Shown here one piece after another: positions 55,649 through 64,000 of a stretch of 64,000 nucleotides of DNA. The notes under the pieces are model-generated. The model saw nothing but the letters and a program-made list of their open reading frames with translations, made no database searches and had not been told where the DNA came from. A program made the translations under genes and the position numbers. Numbering within the stretch: position 1 is the stretch's first letter; the number at the start of each line of letters is the position of its first letter. The DNA lies in the NCBI GenBank assembly GCA_000380225.1, contig KB904821.1:1-64000 (forward strand), given 5' to 3'. Origin of the DNA: a filamentous cyanobacterium ESFC-1. Lineage in GTDB: Bacteria > Cyanobacteriota > Cyanobacteriia > Cyanobacteriales > Spirulinaceae.

Positions 55649-55776
55649 GTTGGTTGTTGGTTGTTGGTTGTTGGTTGTTGGTTGTTGGTTGTTGGTTGTT
55701 GGTTGTTGGTTATTGGTTGTTGGTTGTTGGTTGTTGGTTGTTGGTTGTTGGTTGTTGGTTGTTGGTTGTTGGTTAT
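55649..55776. repeat. Long GGTTGTT heptamer array
   Basis: About 18 consecutive TTGGTTG units (one variant TTGGTTA). This is the longest STRR block in the window and begins four bases after the amidase stop. It is G/T-rich on the plus strand, unlike most other blocks, which are A/C-rich on the sense strand of a downstream gene. Confidence 0.9.
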
Positions 55777-56081
55777 TATCAGAATGCTCAATTGGTAATT
55801 GGTAACTGGTAATTGATAATTTTCTCCCCCTCCTCCCACTCTCCCCACTCTCCCCACTCTCCCCACTCCTCCCACTCCTCCCACTCTCCCCACTCTCCCC
55901 ACTCCTCCCACTCTCCCCACTCCTCCCCCTCTCCCCACTCCCCACTCCTCCCACGACAAACTCTAGCCTTGGAGTTTGGCTTTGAGACATAATGTAAAAG
56001 CGCAAAGGCTCGAAAGCGTTGTCGATCGTTAACCTGTGGGGTTAGCGGTGAGAGGATAGATTTGTTAGGGGATACACTTAA
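55777..56081. repeat. TAATTGG array, polypyrimidine CTCCCCA array and HstK leader
   Basis: AATTGGT units (55792-55822) are followed by tandem CTCCCCA/CTCCTCCCA repeats (55824-55950) with an extreme purine/pyrimidine strand asymmetry. The remaining 130 bases hold the HstK leader with AGGGG before the ATG at 56082. Confidence 0.8.
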
Positions 56082-59000
56082 ATGAGTCTCAAAATTGCCG
56101 ATTACGAAGTTTCAAAAGTAATTGCCGAAAGTGAAAACTCGATTGTCTATCAAGCCCGCGATCGCGATCGCGAGGTCGTCCTTAAAGTCTTTCGCCGGGA
56201 TTATCCCACCCCCCAAGACCTCAGCCGTTATCAAAACGAATATGAATTAGTGAGGTCTTTAAACATTCAAGGAGTCATCCAAGCCTACGAGATGATTCCG
56301 CATCAACGGGGGCGATCGCCTGCCACCATTGTTTTTGAAAGTTTTGGCGGGATGTCCCTCAAGCACATCTTAGCGGCTCGTCAAAACCAACCCTTTTCTG
56401 GGGCAGAATTTTTAAACATTGCCATTGAGATCACCCAAATTTTAGGGGAACTCCACAGCCAGCAAATCATTCACAAAGATATCAACCCCACCAACATCCT
56501 CTACAACCCAGACACCGAAAAAATCAAAATCATTGACTTTGGCATTGCCACCCGCAACCTACGTCAAGCCCCCAAGCGATCGCAAGTCGGGATTCTCGAA
56601 GGCACCTTAACTTATATTGCCCCCGAACAAACCGGTCGCATGAATCACAGCCTGGATTCTCGTAGCGATTTATATTCCCTCGGCATCACCTTTTATGAAT
56701 TGCTCACAGGTCAACCCCCCTTTTCCGGCACCACCCCCACCGAATTAATCCACGCCCACATCGCTCAACAGCCCCCACCGCCTCAACGCCAAAATCCAGA
56801 GATTCCGCCGCCCCTAGCTGGCATCATTCTGAAATTATTAGCCAAAAACCCTGAAGACCGCTACCAAAGCGCTTGGGGATTGCAGTTTGATTTGATTATC
56901 TGCCAAATGCAACTCGAAGCCACCGGAGAAATCAGCGATTTAACGCCGGGGGAAAACGATGTCTGCGAACAATTCCAACTGTCTCAAAAAATCTACGGTC
57001 GCGATGTCATCATCGAAGCTGTGCTGGCCCGTCTAACCCTGGCCATCAACCAAAGAAGTCCGCAACTGCTCTTAATCTCAGGCGCAACCGGGATAGGAAA
57101 AACCGCTTTCGGAAAAGCCCTAGAGCAAGCCATCACTGCTTATCAAGACGGCGCGACCTCGCCGCAATTTATCGCGGGTAAGTTTACCTCCCAAGGGAGA
57201 GCATTCGCTTATGGGATGTTCAAAAGTATGATTGCTGATTGGTTGCAGCAACTCCGATGGGAAACCCATCCCACCGGCCAGCAACGCTGCCAAAAACTGG
57301 TTCAGCGCTTAGGTTCGCGGGTGAATGCCCTCTCACAAATTTTTCCTGAATTAGCAGACTCATTCTCAGCCCTCCCCTCAACCCCCTTAGAAACCCGTCG
57401 CAGCCCTACTTTTGAAATCGAAGATTTATTGCCGATTTTGGGAGAAGTGCTAACTTCACCCCAGCAGCCTTTAGTCGTGTTTTTAGATAATCTGCAATGG
57501 GCCAACCGCCCCACAATCGAGATGATACAACGCTGGCTGTATCGTCCCCAGACTCAGCCTCAGTTTGTGTTATTGGTGGGAACCTATTGTCCAGAGGAAG
57601 TTCAGCCCCACTCTCCCTTTAGCCAATGGTCGGTGGCTGATTCCAAAGTTGGCAAAATGGTGTTACCGCCTCTGACCCTCGCGGACATCACGCAATGGTT
57701 AGTTGAGAGTTTTCGGGGTTCGCCGGACTCGATTCAACCCCTAGCCGCCCAAGTGCAACAAAAAACCCAAGGGTTTCCTTTTTTCGTGAAACAGTTTTTA
57801 AAGCGTCTGGTGCAAGATGGGTTGTTATTTTTTGACCGCAATACCTTAAGCTGGCAATGGGAGATAGAATCAATTAAACGCGAAGATTTGACCGAAAATG
57901 CCGTGGAATTAATCTTAGCTGAACTAAACCAGTTATCTCCTACGACTCAACAATTGCTCCAACAAGCGGCCTGTTTGGGAACCGAGTTTAATCTCACAGC
58001 TTTGGCAGCTTTGAGCAATCGTGAGACCGCCGATTTAGAGGGATATCTACAAGAAGCGATCGCGCTTTCGGTAATTATCCCCGTTAGCAACGGCGAAACC
58101 TTGACCTATGCGTTCAGCCACGACCGGATTCAGCAAAGTTTATACGACGGCTTCGACCCCCACTATGCCCTCAGCCTGCATTATCAAATTGGTCAGCGAT
58201 TGTTACAAGAATGGCAGCAGCAACCGCCGGAAGCTCAACCCGCAGTCGAGTCAGTTTTAGAGCATTTAAACCTGGTACTAGACCGCCTTACCCCAGCCGA
58301 GCGTTATGCCGTGGCGCGTCTGAACTATCAAGCCGCCCAAACTGCTCGTTCAACCCAAGCTGACGATCTGGCCCTCACTTATTACCAAGCGGGCTTAAAC
58401 CTACTCGATCGCTCCAGTTGGGAATCGGAATACAAATTTACCTGGACGCTGCACTTTGAAGCCTGGGAAATCGCCCAAATGCGGCGAGAAGCAGCTCTGG
58501 CGACGCAACTCTATACCCAACTGTGCGATCGCGCTCGTTCTCCCCAAGAGCAAGCAACGGTTTACATCCAGCAAATTCAACACCTCACCGCCAGCGAGCA
58601 ACCCCAACAAGCCCTAACCCTAGGCGATCGCGCTTTGGCGTTACTTCATCTCACTTTGCCCGAAACCACCTCCCTCGATCTCAGTCCCTTAAATTACCAA
58701 GCCTTAATTGCCTTTAGCCCCATTACTCAACCCCCTTTCCCCGACGAATATCTCGCCCTTCAGTATCAACTGCTGTCCCATTTACTCTTAGCCGCAAGTG
58801 ATGCCCAACCGCAACAAGTGGCTTTGATTTTGGCGAAAATGCAGCAAATTTGCGAAGAATCGTCCACCGTCTTGGGGTGTGCGGTTAACCAACATCAAAG
58901 CCTCCGCAGCGATCGCCTCAGAGCGATGTTTGAAACCAACCTCAACGGCGGCAATCGCAACTACAGCCGTTATACCCTGCTGGCTTATTGTGCCGCCAGC

Positions 59001-62000
59001 GTGCTATCGGGGCAACCCCTAGGCCAAGTGATCCCAGCTTTAACCAGCGCGATCGAAGCCGCCGAACAACAAGGCATTGCCACCAAGGGGGCCCGTTATT
59101 GGCTCCACCTAGCCGAACAACTCCACGCCCAACAACCCGCCCCGGCTTTTCAGGACTTACAAAGCCAAGCCCCCCTCTCGGTGCAGTTTTCTTATCATTT
59201 CACGCGGGGGTTGTGGTATTACTTTACCGACAACGCCGACCTCGCCCGGATTCACTGGCAACAAGCCGACCAAATTCGGCAACAGGGTTTGGTGTTTCCC
59301 GAAGACCACCAACTGAGCTTTTATCAAGCCCTGGCTGAATTTGCTTTATACCCCAATGCCTTGCCCGTCCAACAAGCCCACATTCGCTCGACGCTCTACC
59401 GCTTCACCGCCGAAGTCGAACGTTTGGCGGTACTGTATCCCGACGAATTTAGCCATCGCTACGACTTGATCGTGGCCGAACAGGGGCGGTTGAGCGATCG
59501 CCCTTGGGATGCAGTCCAAGCCTACGACCGCGCCATCGAACAAGCCAAAGAAGGGGGTTTTCTCCACGAAGAAGCCCAAAGCTGCGAACTGGCCGCCCAA
59601 TTTTATCGCGAACAGGGCATCAAGCGGTCGGCACAACTCTACGAGCGCGATTGTTATTATGCCTTGCAATACTGGCAAGGTTGGGCTAAACTGAGCCGAC
59701 CCGAGCGCGATCGCCCACCTCATCGGGCGATTCCCTACCAGATACAAAACCCCGAAACTCTCTCGGCTGCGGCTTTAGCTCAAACCGCTTCGGGGACTTA
59801 TAACAGTCCGACCTTAGATTTTGAGGCCGCCCTCGAAGCCTCGGGCGCGATCGCTTCAGAAATCATCCTCGAACGCTTGCTGGGCAAACTCATGGAGATT
59901 TTAATTGAAAATGTGGGCGCACAACGGGGTCATCTGTTGATGAATCACGATAACCGATGGCAGATTGAAGCTTCGAGTATCATTCAAGGGGCTGTAACGG
60001 TTTCTGAACCCATCGAGCAATGCGTTTCTCTCAAAGTCGTTGAATATGTCGCCCAGACTCAAAAAGCCTTGGTTTGTGACGAAGCCACGCAAGACTTGAA
60101 AGATTTTAACGACCCTTATCTGCAACAACACCAACCGCGATCGCTTCTATGTGCGCCCCTGATTAATCAAGGTCATCTCGAAGGCATTATTTACCTAGAA
60201 AATAACCTGGCGAATGGCGCATTTACCGCCGAACGCCTCGAACTCACCCGTTTTTTGGCAGCCCAAGCGGCCATTGCCATTGCTAACGCTCGTTTATACG
60301 CCACTACCAAGGAAGGGGAAAACCGCCTCAACCAAATTATTAACGCCATGCCAGTTGGGGTGTTTGTGATCGATCGTCCAGCCCAAGCCCCCTATATCAA
60401 CGCCTGTGGCCGCGAGTTATTAGTCGGGAACAGCAACATTCCCCCCGAAACCTTGGTACGAGACAATCCCGCCCTCAATCACTTAGTCATGCAAGCCCTC
60501 CAAGGTCAAAGCATCCATACCGACACTATCGAACTGCAATACACCGATTCGCCTTTGCCCCTGGAAGCTTGGGGAACGCCGATTTATGACCGGGAAGGTA
60601 ATGTCCAGTATGCGATCTTGACCTTTAGCGATATTCGCGATCGCAAACAAAGCGAAAAACTAATCGCTGACTACAACCGCACCCTGGAAACTCAAGTGCG
60701 AGAGCGTACCGAAGCCCTAGGACAAAGTGAAGCCCAAAATCGTGCGTTACTTGCGGCCATTCCCGATTTGTTATTCCGTATCAACAAAGATGGTACTTAT
60801 GTTGGCTATGTCAGCACCCGCAAAGCCTTTGATTTGTTACCCCCCGGTTACGACCCCGTGGGCTGTCATATTAGCGAATACTTGCCCCCGGATGTGGCGC
60901 AACGGCAACTCAATGTTATCGACCAAGTGTTAACTCATAAAGAAACTTGCATTTACGAGCAAAGCTTCGAGCAAGATGGGGTGACGGTGTACGAAGAAGT
61001 GCGAGTGGTTCAGAGTGGTGAGAATGAAGTGTTGTTCATGGTGCGCGATATTAGCGATCGCAAACGGGCCGAAGAAGCCCTGCGCTTGTCTGAAGAAAAG
61101 TTCTCGAAAGCCTTTCGTTCTAGCCCCAGCAGCATCACCATCACATCCCTCGATGACGGTAAACACCTCGAAGCCAATGAAACCTTTTGTCAGATGATTG
61201 GTTACAGTGTCGAGGAAATTATCGGTCGGACGGCGGTGGACTTAAATCTCTGGGTCAATAGCGAAGACCGTCACAATTTATTTATGGCGTTGCAAAATAA
61301 TAACGTGATTCGTAACTACGAGTTTGCTTTTAAAACCAAATCTGGCGATGTTCGCAACGCCTTACTGTCTGCCGAACGGATTAATATTAACGGCCAAGCC
61401 TGTTTGCTGTCTTTGTCCAATGATATTAGCGATCGCGTCCAAGCCGAAGCCGCCCTGCGCCAAAAAAACCAAGAACTCGAACTCGCCCTCGACCAACTAC
61501 AAACGGCGCAAACCGAGTTAATTCAAGCCGAGAAGATGGCGGTTTTGGGTCAGTTGATTGCCGGAGTCGCCCACGAAATTAACACGCCCCTGGGGGCAAT
61601 TCGCGCCGCCGCCAGCAACACCGCCCAAGCCCTCCAAGAATCCTTGTCCCAACTGCCGGATTTAGTACAGCGCCTTTCCCCGACCCAACAACAACAGTTT
61701 TTCGACCTGATCCAAAAATCTGTCAGCAATCAGAAGAAACTCACCGCCCGCGAACAACGCACCGCCAAGCGATCGCTGGCGAAAGTTCTCAAAACCGCCA
61801 ATATTGAAAGTTCCCGCCGTTTTGCTGATACTCTTATTGATATGGGGATTTATGACAACATCGAGCCTCATCTCGCCTTGTTTCAAACGGCTGCCAGCGA
61901 TTGGATTTTACAACTGGCGTATAATCTCACCCGACTTCAGCGCAACAGTCGCACCATTCTCACCGCCATCGAACGAGCTGCCAAAGTGGTGTTTGCCCTG

Positions 62001-62513
62001 AAGACCTACGCTCACCAATCCAGTAGCGATCGCAAAGAAGTGGCACAAGTGACCCACAGCATTGAAACGGTGTTGGAATTGTATTACAACCAACTCAAAA
62101 AAGGGGTAGAAGTCAATCGCGATTATCAAGAAGTCCCGCCCATTCCTTGTTATCCTGACGAACTGATGCAAGTCTGGACAAATTTAATTCATAATGCTTT
62201 GCAAGCGATGAATTATCAAGGTACATTAGATATCCGTGTTTTCCCGGAAGGAAATGATCTCGCTGTGGCAATTTCAGATTCGGGTTGTGGTATTTCCGAT
62301 GAACTCAAAGCTAAAATATTTGAACCCTTTTTTACAACAAAAGCAGCAGGAGAAGGCAGTGGCTTAGGATTAGATATTGTGCATAAAATCGTCAAAAAAC
62401 ACGAAGGACGCATTGATTTAACCAGTCAACCCGGACAAACAACGTTTACTGTTTGGTTACCCATTAATGATACCGACTCCCCTTCAATTTTGCCGGAATC
62501 TCCGACTACCTAG
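56082..62513 (+). CDS. HstK-type multidomain kinase (Ser/Thr kinase, ATPase, GAF, PAS, histidine kinase)
   Basis: 2143 aa. Order: Ser/Thr kinase (1-270; Lys in VVLKVFRRD, catalytic HKDINPTN, DFG in IIDFGIA, APE in IAPEQ); AAA-type ATPase module with P-loop SGATGIGKTAFGK (~333) and Walker B LVVFLDNLQW; ~700 residues of TPR-like helices; GAF (~1255-1405); three PAS-like domains (~1430-1790); HisKA with GVAHEINTPLG (~1829); a ~110-residue insertion; HATPase with NLIHNALQAM and SDSGCGISDE/GEGSGLGLDIV. All catalytic residues of both kinase modules are present. HstK proteins are linked to heterocyst, metal or stress signalling in other cyanobacteria; the stimulus here is unknown. The adjacent receiver is the probable partner. 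Confidence 0.95.
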   Translation: MSLKIADYEVSKVIAESENSIVYQARDRDREVVLKVFRRDYPTPQDLSRYQNEYELVRSLNIQGVIQAYEMIPHQRGRSPATIVFESFGGMSLKHILAARQNQPFSGAEFLNIAIEITQILGELHSQQIIHKDINPTNILYNPDTEKIKIIDFGIATRNLRQAPKRSQVGILEGTLTYIAPEQTGRMNHSLDSRSDLYSLGITFYELLTGQPPFSGTTPTELIHAHIAQQPPPPQRQNPEIPPPLAGIILKLLAKNPEDRYQSAWGLQFDLIICQMQLEATGEISDLTPGENDVCEQFQLSQKIYGRDVIIEAVLARLTLAINQRSPQLLLISGATGIGKTAFGKALEQAITAYQDGATSPQFIAGKFTSQGRAFAYGMFKSMIADWLQQLRWETHPTGQQRCQKLVQRLGSRVNALSQIFPELADSFSALPSTPLETRRSPTFEIEDLLPILGEVLTSPQQPLVVFLDNLQWANRPTIEMIQRWLYRPQTQPQFVLLVGTYCPEEVQPHSPFSQWSVADSKVGKMVLPPLTLADITQWLVESFRGSPDSIQPLAAQVQQKTQGFPFFVKQFLKRLVQDGLLFFDRNTLSWQWEIESIKREDLTENAVELILAELNQLSPTTQQLLQQAACLGTEFNLTALAALSNRETADLEGYLQEAIALSVIIPVSNGETLTYAFSHDRIQQSLYDGFDPHYALSLHYQIGQRLLQEWQQQPPEAQPAVESVLEHLNLVLDRLTPAERYAVARLNYQAAQTARSTQADDLALTYYQAGLNLLDRSSWESEYKFTWTLHFEAWEIAQMRREAALATQLYTQLCDRARSPQEQATVYIQQIQHLTASEQPQQALTLGDRALALLHLTLPETTSLDLSPLNYQALIAFSPITQPPFPDEYLALQYQLLSHLLLAASDAQPQQVALILAKMQQICEESSTVLGCAVNQHQSLRSDRLRAMFETNLNGGNRNYSRYTLLAYCAASVLSGQPLGQVIPALTSAIEAAEQQGIATKGARYWLHLAEQLHAQQPAPAFQDLQSQAPLSVQFSYHFTRGLWYYFTDNADLARIHWQQADQIRQQGLVFPEDHQLSFYQALAEFALYPNALPVQQAHIRSTLYRFTAEVERLAVLYPDEFSHRYDLIVAEQGRLSDRPWDAVQAYDRAIEQAKEGGFLHEEAQSCELAAQFYREQGIKRSAQLYERDCYYALQYWQGWAKLSRPERDRPPHRAIPYQIQNPETLSAAALAQTASGTYNSPTLDFEAALEASGAIASEIILERLLGKLMEILIENVGAQRGHLLMNHDNRWQIEASSIIQGAVTVSEPIEQCVSLKVVEYVAQTQKALVCDEATQDLKDFNDPYLQQHQPRSLLCAPLINQGHLEGIIYLENNLANGAFTAERLELTRFLAAQAAIAIANARLYATTKEGENRLNQIINAMPVGVFVIDRPAQAPYINACGRELLVGNSNIPPETLVRDNPALNHLVMQALQGQSIHTDTIELQYTDSPLPLEAWGTPIYDREGNVQYAILTFSDIRDRKQSEKLIADYNRTLETQVRERTEALGQSEAQNRALLAAIPDLLFRINKDGTYVGYVSTRKAFDLLPPGYDPVGCHISEYLPPDVAQRQLNVIDQVLTHKETCIYEQSFEQDGVTVYEEVRVVQSGENEVLFMVRDISDRKRAEEALRLSEEKFSKAFRSSPSSITITSLDDGKHLEANETFCQMIGYSVEEIIGRTAVDLNLWVNSEDRHNLFMALQNNNVIRNYEFAFKTKSGDVRNALLSAERININGQACLLSLSNDISDRVQAEAALRQKNQELELALDQLQTAQTELIQAEKMAVLGQLIAGVAHEINTPLGAIRAAASNTAQALQESLSQLPDLVQRLSPTQQQQFFDLIQKSVSNQKKLTAREQRTAKRSLAKVLKTANIESSRRFADTLIDMGIYDNIEPHLALFQTAASDWILQLAYNLTRLQRNSRTILTAIERAAKVVFALKTYAHQSSSDRKEVAQVTHSIETVLELYYNQLKKGVEVNRDYQEVPPIPCYPDELMQVWTNLIHNALQAMNYQGTLDIRVFPEGNDLAVAISDSGCGISDELKAKIFEPFFTTKAAGEGSGLGLDIVHKIVKKHEGRIDLTSQPGQTTFTVWLPINDTDSPSILPESPTT

Positions 62514-62607
62514 GCCGGTTTCCCTAAACCGCAAAAATTCCGTTTAAAATAAAGTCAAAGTCCTTAATATCTTTATCCTTATAGATTTTAGTTGAATTTC
62601 TAAGCCC

Positions 62608-62997
62608 ATGGCTAATACTGCAATTTTATGTGTTGATGACGAACCTGTGATTTTAGATAGTCTCAAAGAGCAATTGCGTCGTCGTTTTGGCAATCGCTAT
62701 CTTTATGAAGTCGCCGAATGTGCTGATGATGCTTGGGAAATTATCGAAGAATTAAACGAGGAAGAAGTGGAAATTCTCGTCATTGTTTCCGATTGGTTGA
62801 TGCCGGGAATCAAAGGGGATGAATTTTTAACAAAGGTTCATCAAAAGTATCCCAAAATTGTGAAAGTAATGCTCACAGGTCAAGCGGATGCTGAGGCCAT
62901 AAAACGAGCAACGCGGGATGCAAATTTACACGGTTGCTTGTATAAACCTTGGTCAGAAGATGAGTTAGCCGAAACGATTATTTCAGGACTGGAGTAA
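62608..62997 (+). CDS. Stand-alone response-regulator receiver
   Basis: 129 aa CheY-like domain. The acidic pair is Asp10-Asp11 (CVDDEP), the phosphoacceptor Asp62 (VSDWLMPG), Thr90 (VMLTGQ) and Lys113 (YKPW), all intact. It has no output domain. It lies 94 bases after the HstK gene and three bases before the next receiver-kinase, so it probably relays phosphate between the two. It closely resembles the receiver of the next gene. Confidence 0.93.
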   Translation: MANTAILCVDDEPVILDSLKEQLRRRFGNRYLYEVAECADDAWEIIEELNEEEVEILVIVSDWLMPGIKGDEFLTKVHQKYPKIVKVMLTGQADAEAIKRATRDANLHGCLYKPWSEDELAETIISGLE

Positions 62998-63000
62998 ATC

Positions 63001-64000
63001 ATGAATCGTTTGACCATTGTTTGTGTGGACGATGAGCCGATTATTTTAGATAGTCTCAAAGAACAGCTTAAGCGATCGCTACCCGATACCATTGACATCG
63101 AAATCGCAGATAGTGGTGAAGAAGCCCTAGAGATTATCGAAGACTTGGCCGAGGAGGACATTGAAGTTCCGGTGATTGTGTCGGATCAGTTGATGCCGGA
63201 TATGCCAGGGGATGTGTTATTGACGATTTTACACGAAAATTACCCCAAAATGCTCAAAGTCATGCTCACGGGGCAAGCAGACGCGCAAGCGGTGGGAAAT
63301 GCGGTCAATACGGCGAATTTATATCGCTATATTGCCAAGCCTTGGGACGAAACTGATTTGATGTTGACGATTAAAGAGGCGTTGCGGTGTTACGAACAAG
63401 ACCGACAATTAGCCGAACAAAATCACATTTTACAAGAATTGAATGCGTCCTTAGAGCAGAAAGTGATCGATCGCACCCAAGCCCTAGAAAAAGAAATTAG
63501 CGATCGCAAGCGGGCCGAAATCGCCCTCAAACAAGCCAAGGAAGCCGCAGAAGCCGCCAGTCACGCTAAAAGTGAGTTTTTAGCCAATATGAGCCATGAG
63601 TTGCGAACGCCCCTTAATTCCATCTTAGGCTTTACCCAAATACTCGATCGCGATCGCACCCTCGGCGCACCTCAAAAACAATACCTCAACATTATCAGCA
63701 GCAGCAGCGAGCATTTACTCGATCTGATTAACGATGTGTTGGAAATGTCGAAAATCGAAGCGCGACGCATCACCCTCAATACCACCCAGTTTGATTTATT
63801 AGAATTGCTCAACGCCCTTGAATCCATGCTGCGTCTCAAAGCCGAGGCCAAAGATTTACAATTCGATTTTGACCTGGCCGCGGATTTACCCAGCTACATC
63901 GAAGGGGATGAAAGTAAATTGCGTCAAGTGTTGCTGAATTTACTCAGCAATGCCATTAAATTTACCCATCAGGGTAGCGTCAGCCTCAAAGTCAGCCATC
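63001..64000 (+). CDS. Receiver-histidine kinase, cut by the window end
   Basis: Frame open from the ATG at 63001 to the window end (333 codons). The N-terminal receiver (CVDDEPIILDSL; VSDQLMPDMPG; VMLTGQADA; AKPW) is ~50% like the preceding stand-alone receiver, which suggests tandem duplication. A coiled coil of ~70 residues follows (ISDRKRAEIALKQAKEAAEAASHAKSEF), then HisKA (NMSHELRTPLNSILGF) and the start of HATPase (DESKLRQVLLNLLSNAIKFT). GGAG precedes the start by eight bases. The C-terminus is not in the window. Confidence 0.92.
   Translation, partial: MNRLTIVCVDDEPIILDSLKEQLKRSLPDTIDIEIADSGEEALEIIEDLAEEDIEVPVIVSDQLMPDMPGDVLLTILHENYPKMLKVMLTGQADAQAVGNAVNTANLYRYIAKPWDETDLMLTIKEALRCYEQDRQLAEQNHILQELNASLEQKVIDRTQALEKEISDRKRAEIALKQAKEAAEAASHAKSEFLANMSHELRTPLNSILGFTQILDRDRTLGAPQKQYLNIISSSSEHLLDLINDVLEMSKIEARRITLNTTQFDLLELLNALESMLRLKAEAKDLQFDFDLAADLPSYIEGDESKLRQVLLNLLSNAIKFTHQGSVSLKVSH

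Noticed and set aside
55564-56005. Minus-strand frames rich in GRSGESG and NNQQPTT
   Set aside because: Pure translation of the CTCCCCA and GGTTGTT arrays in two frames. The composition is a direct consequence of the repeat period.

Overview
The window is a chromosomal segment of a cyanobacterium, probably filamentous or mat-forming. The evidence is the very dense HIP1 octamer (GCGATCGC and its overlapping forms), A/C- and G/T-strand heptamer repeats of the STRR kind in most gaps, and cyanobacterial families: a helical carotenoid protein, an ethylene-binding-domain histidine kinase, an HstK-type kinase with both Ser/Thr and histidine kinase modules, a DUF92/VTE6-like kinase and a cytochrome b6 paralogue. 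I see no CRISPR array, rRNA or canonical insertion sequence, and one tRNA (Val-GAC).

Layout. 0-10.4 kb holds small conserved or secreted proteins, then uvrA and ligA on the minus strand. 10.6-15.9 kb is a small accessory (defence-like) block: a Panacea-antitoxin/RelE-like pair lying between two copies of one hairpin repeat, then a large single-chain type ISP/IIG-like restriction-modification enzyme. 15.9-20.4 kb holds a LysR regulator, a DUF92/VTE6 protein, ilvE and a FGGY sugar kinase. 20.4-35.4 kb is a polysaccharide locus: galE, a GT-A transferase and a sulfotransferase on the minus strand, a divergent run of GT2, GT4, GT39-like, GT4 and a nucleotide-sugar epimerase on the plus strand, then a WecG-type transferase and a polyprenyl-phosphate sugar transferase. 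Two overlapping two-gene toxin-antitoxin-like modules sit antisense inside it. 35.6-47.5 kb is mostly housekeeping and sensing genes (yjbQ, queC, tRNA-Val, a SLOG protein, MAPEG, yajQ, a rhomboid, an ethylene-receptor-like kinase, a carotenoid protein, fumC). 48-56 kb holds a P-type ATPase, a chemoreceptor, a cytochrome b6 paralogue and an AMIN-domain amidase. 56-64 kb is a signalling cassette: HstK kinase, stand-alone receiver, then a receiver-histidine kinase cut by the window end.

Most interesting point. The restriction-modification gene (11794..15825, minus) carries a 1,038-bp (346-codon) in-frame insert at 12326..13363. The insert is bounded by ~36-bp inverted copies of a palindromic element (GCCCTCACCC...CCCTCTCCCACGGGAGAGGG). 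It contains a complete DUF559 (Vsr-like) endonuclease domain between two direct copies of a palindrome-plus-tandem-repeat block. It splits the C-terminal specificity region of the enzyme, yet the reading frame is open throughout. This looks like a DUF559 endonuclease/palindrome mobile unit that has entered a restriction gene without breaking it.

Other points: a duplicated 5' end of fumC on the far side of the P-type ATPase; a cytochrome b6 paralogue lacking one haem ligand and all cysteines; an ethylene-receptor-like kinase whose receiver has Asn for the phosphoacceptor Asp; several families of short palindromic or MITE-like repeats; and a tendency for A/C-rich heptamer repeats to lie on the sense strand just upstream of start codons that lack a Shine-Dalgarno sequence.
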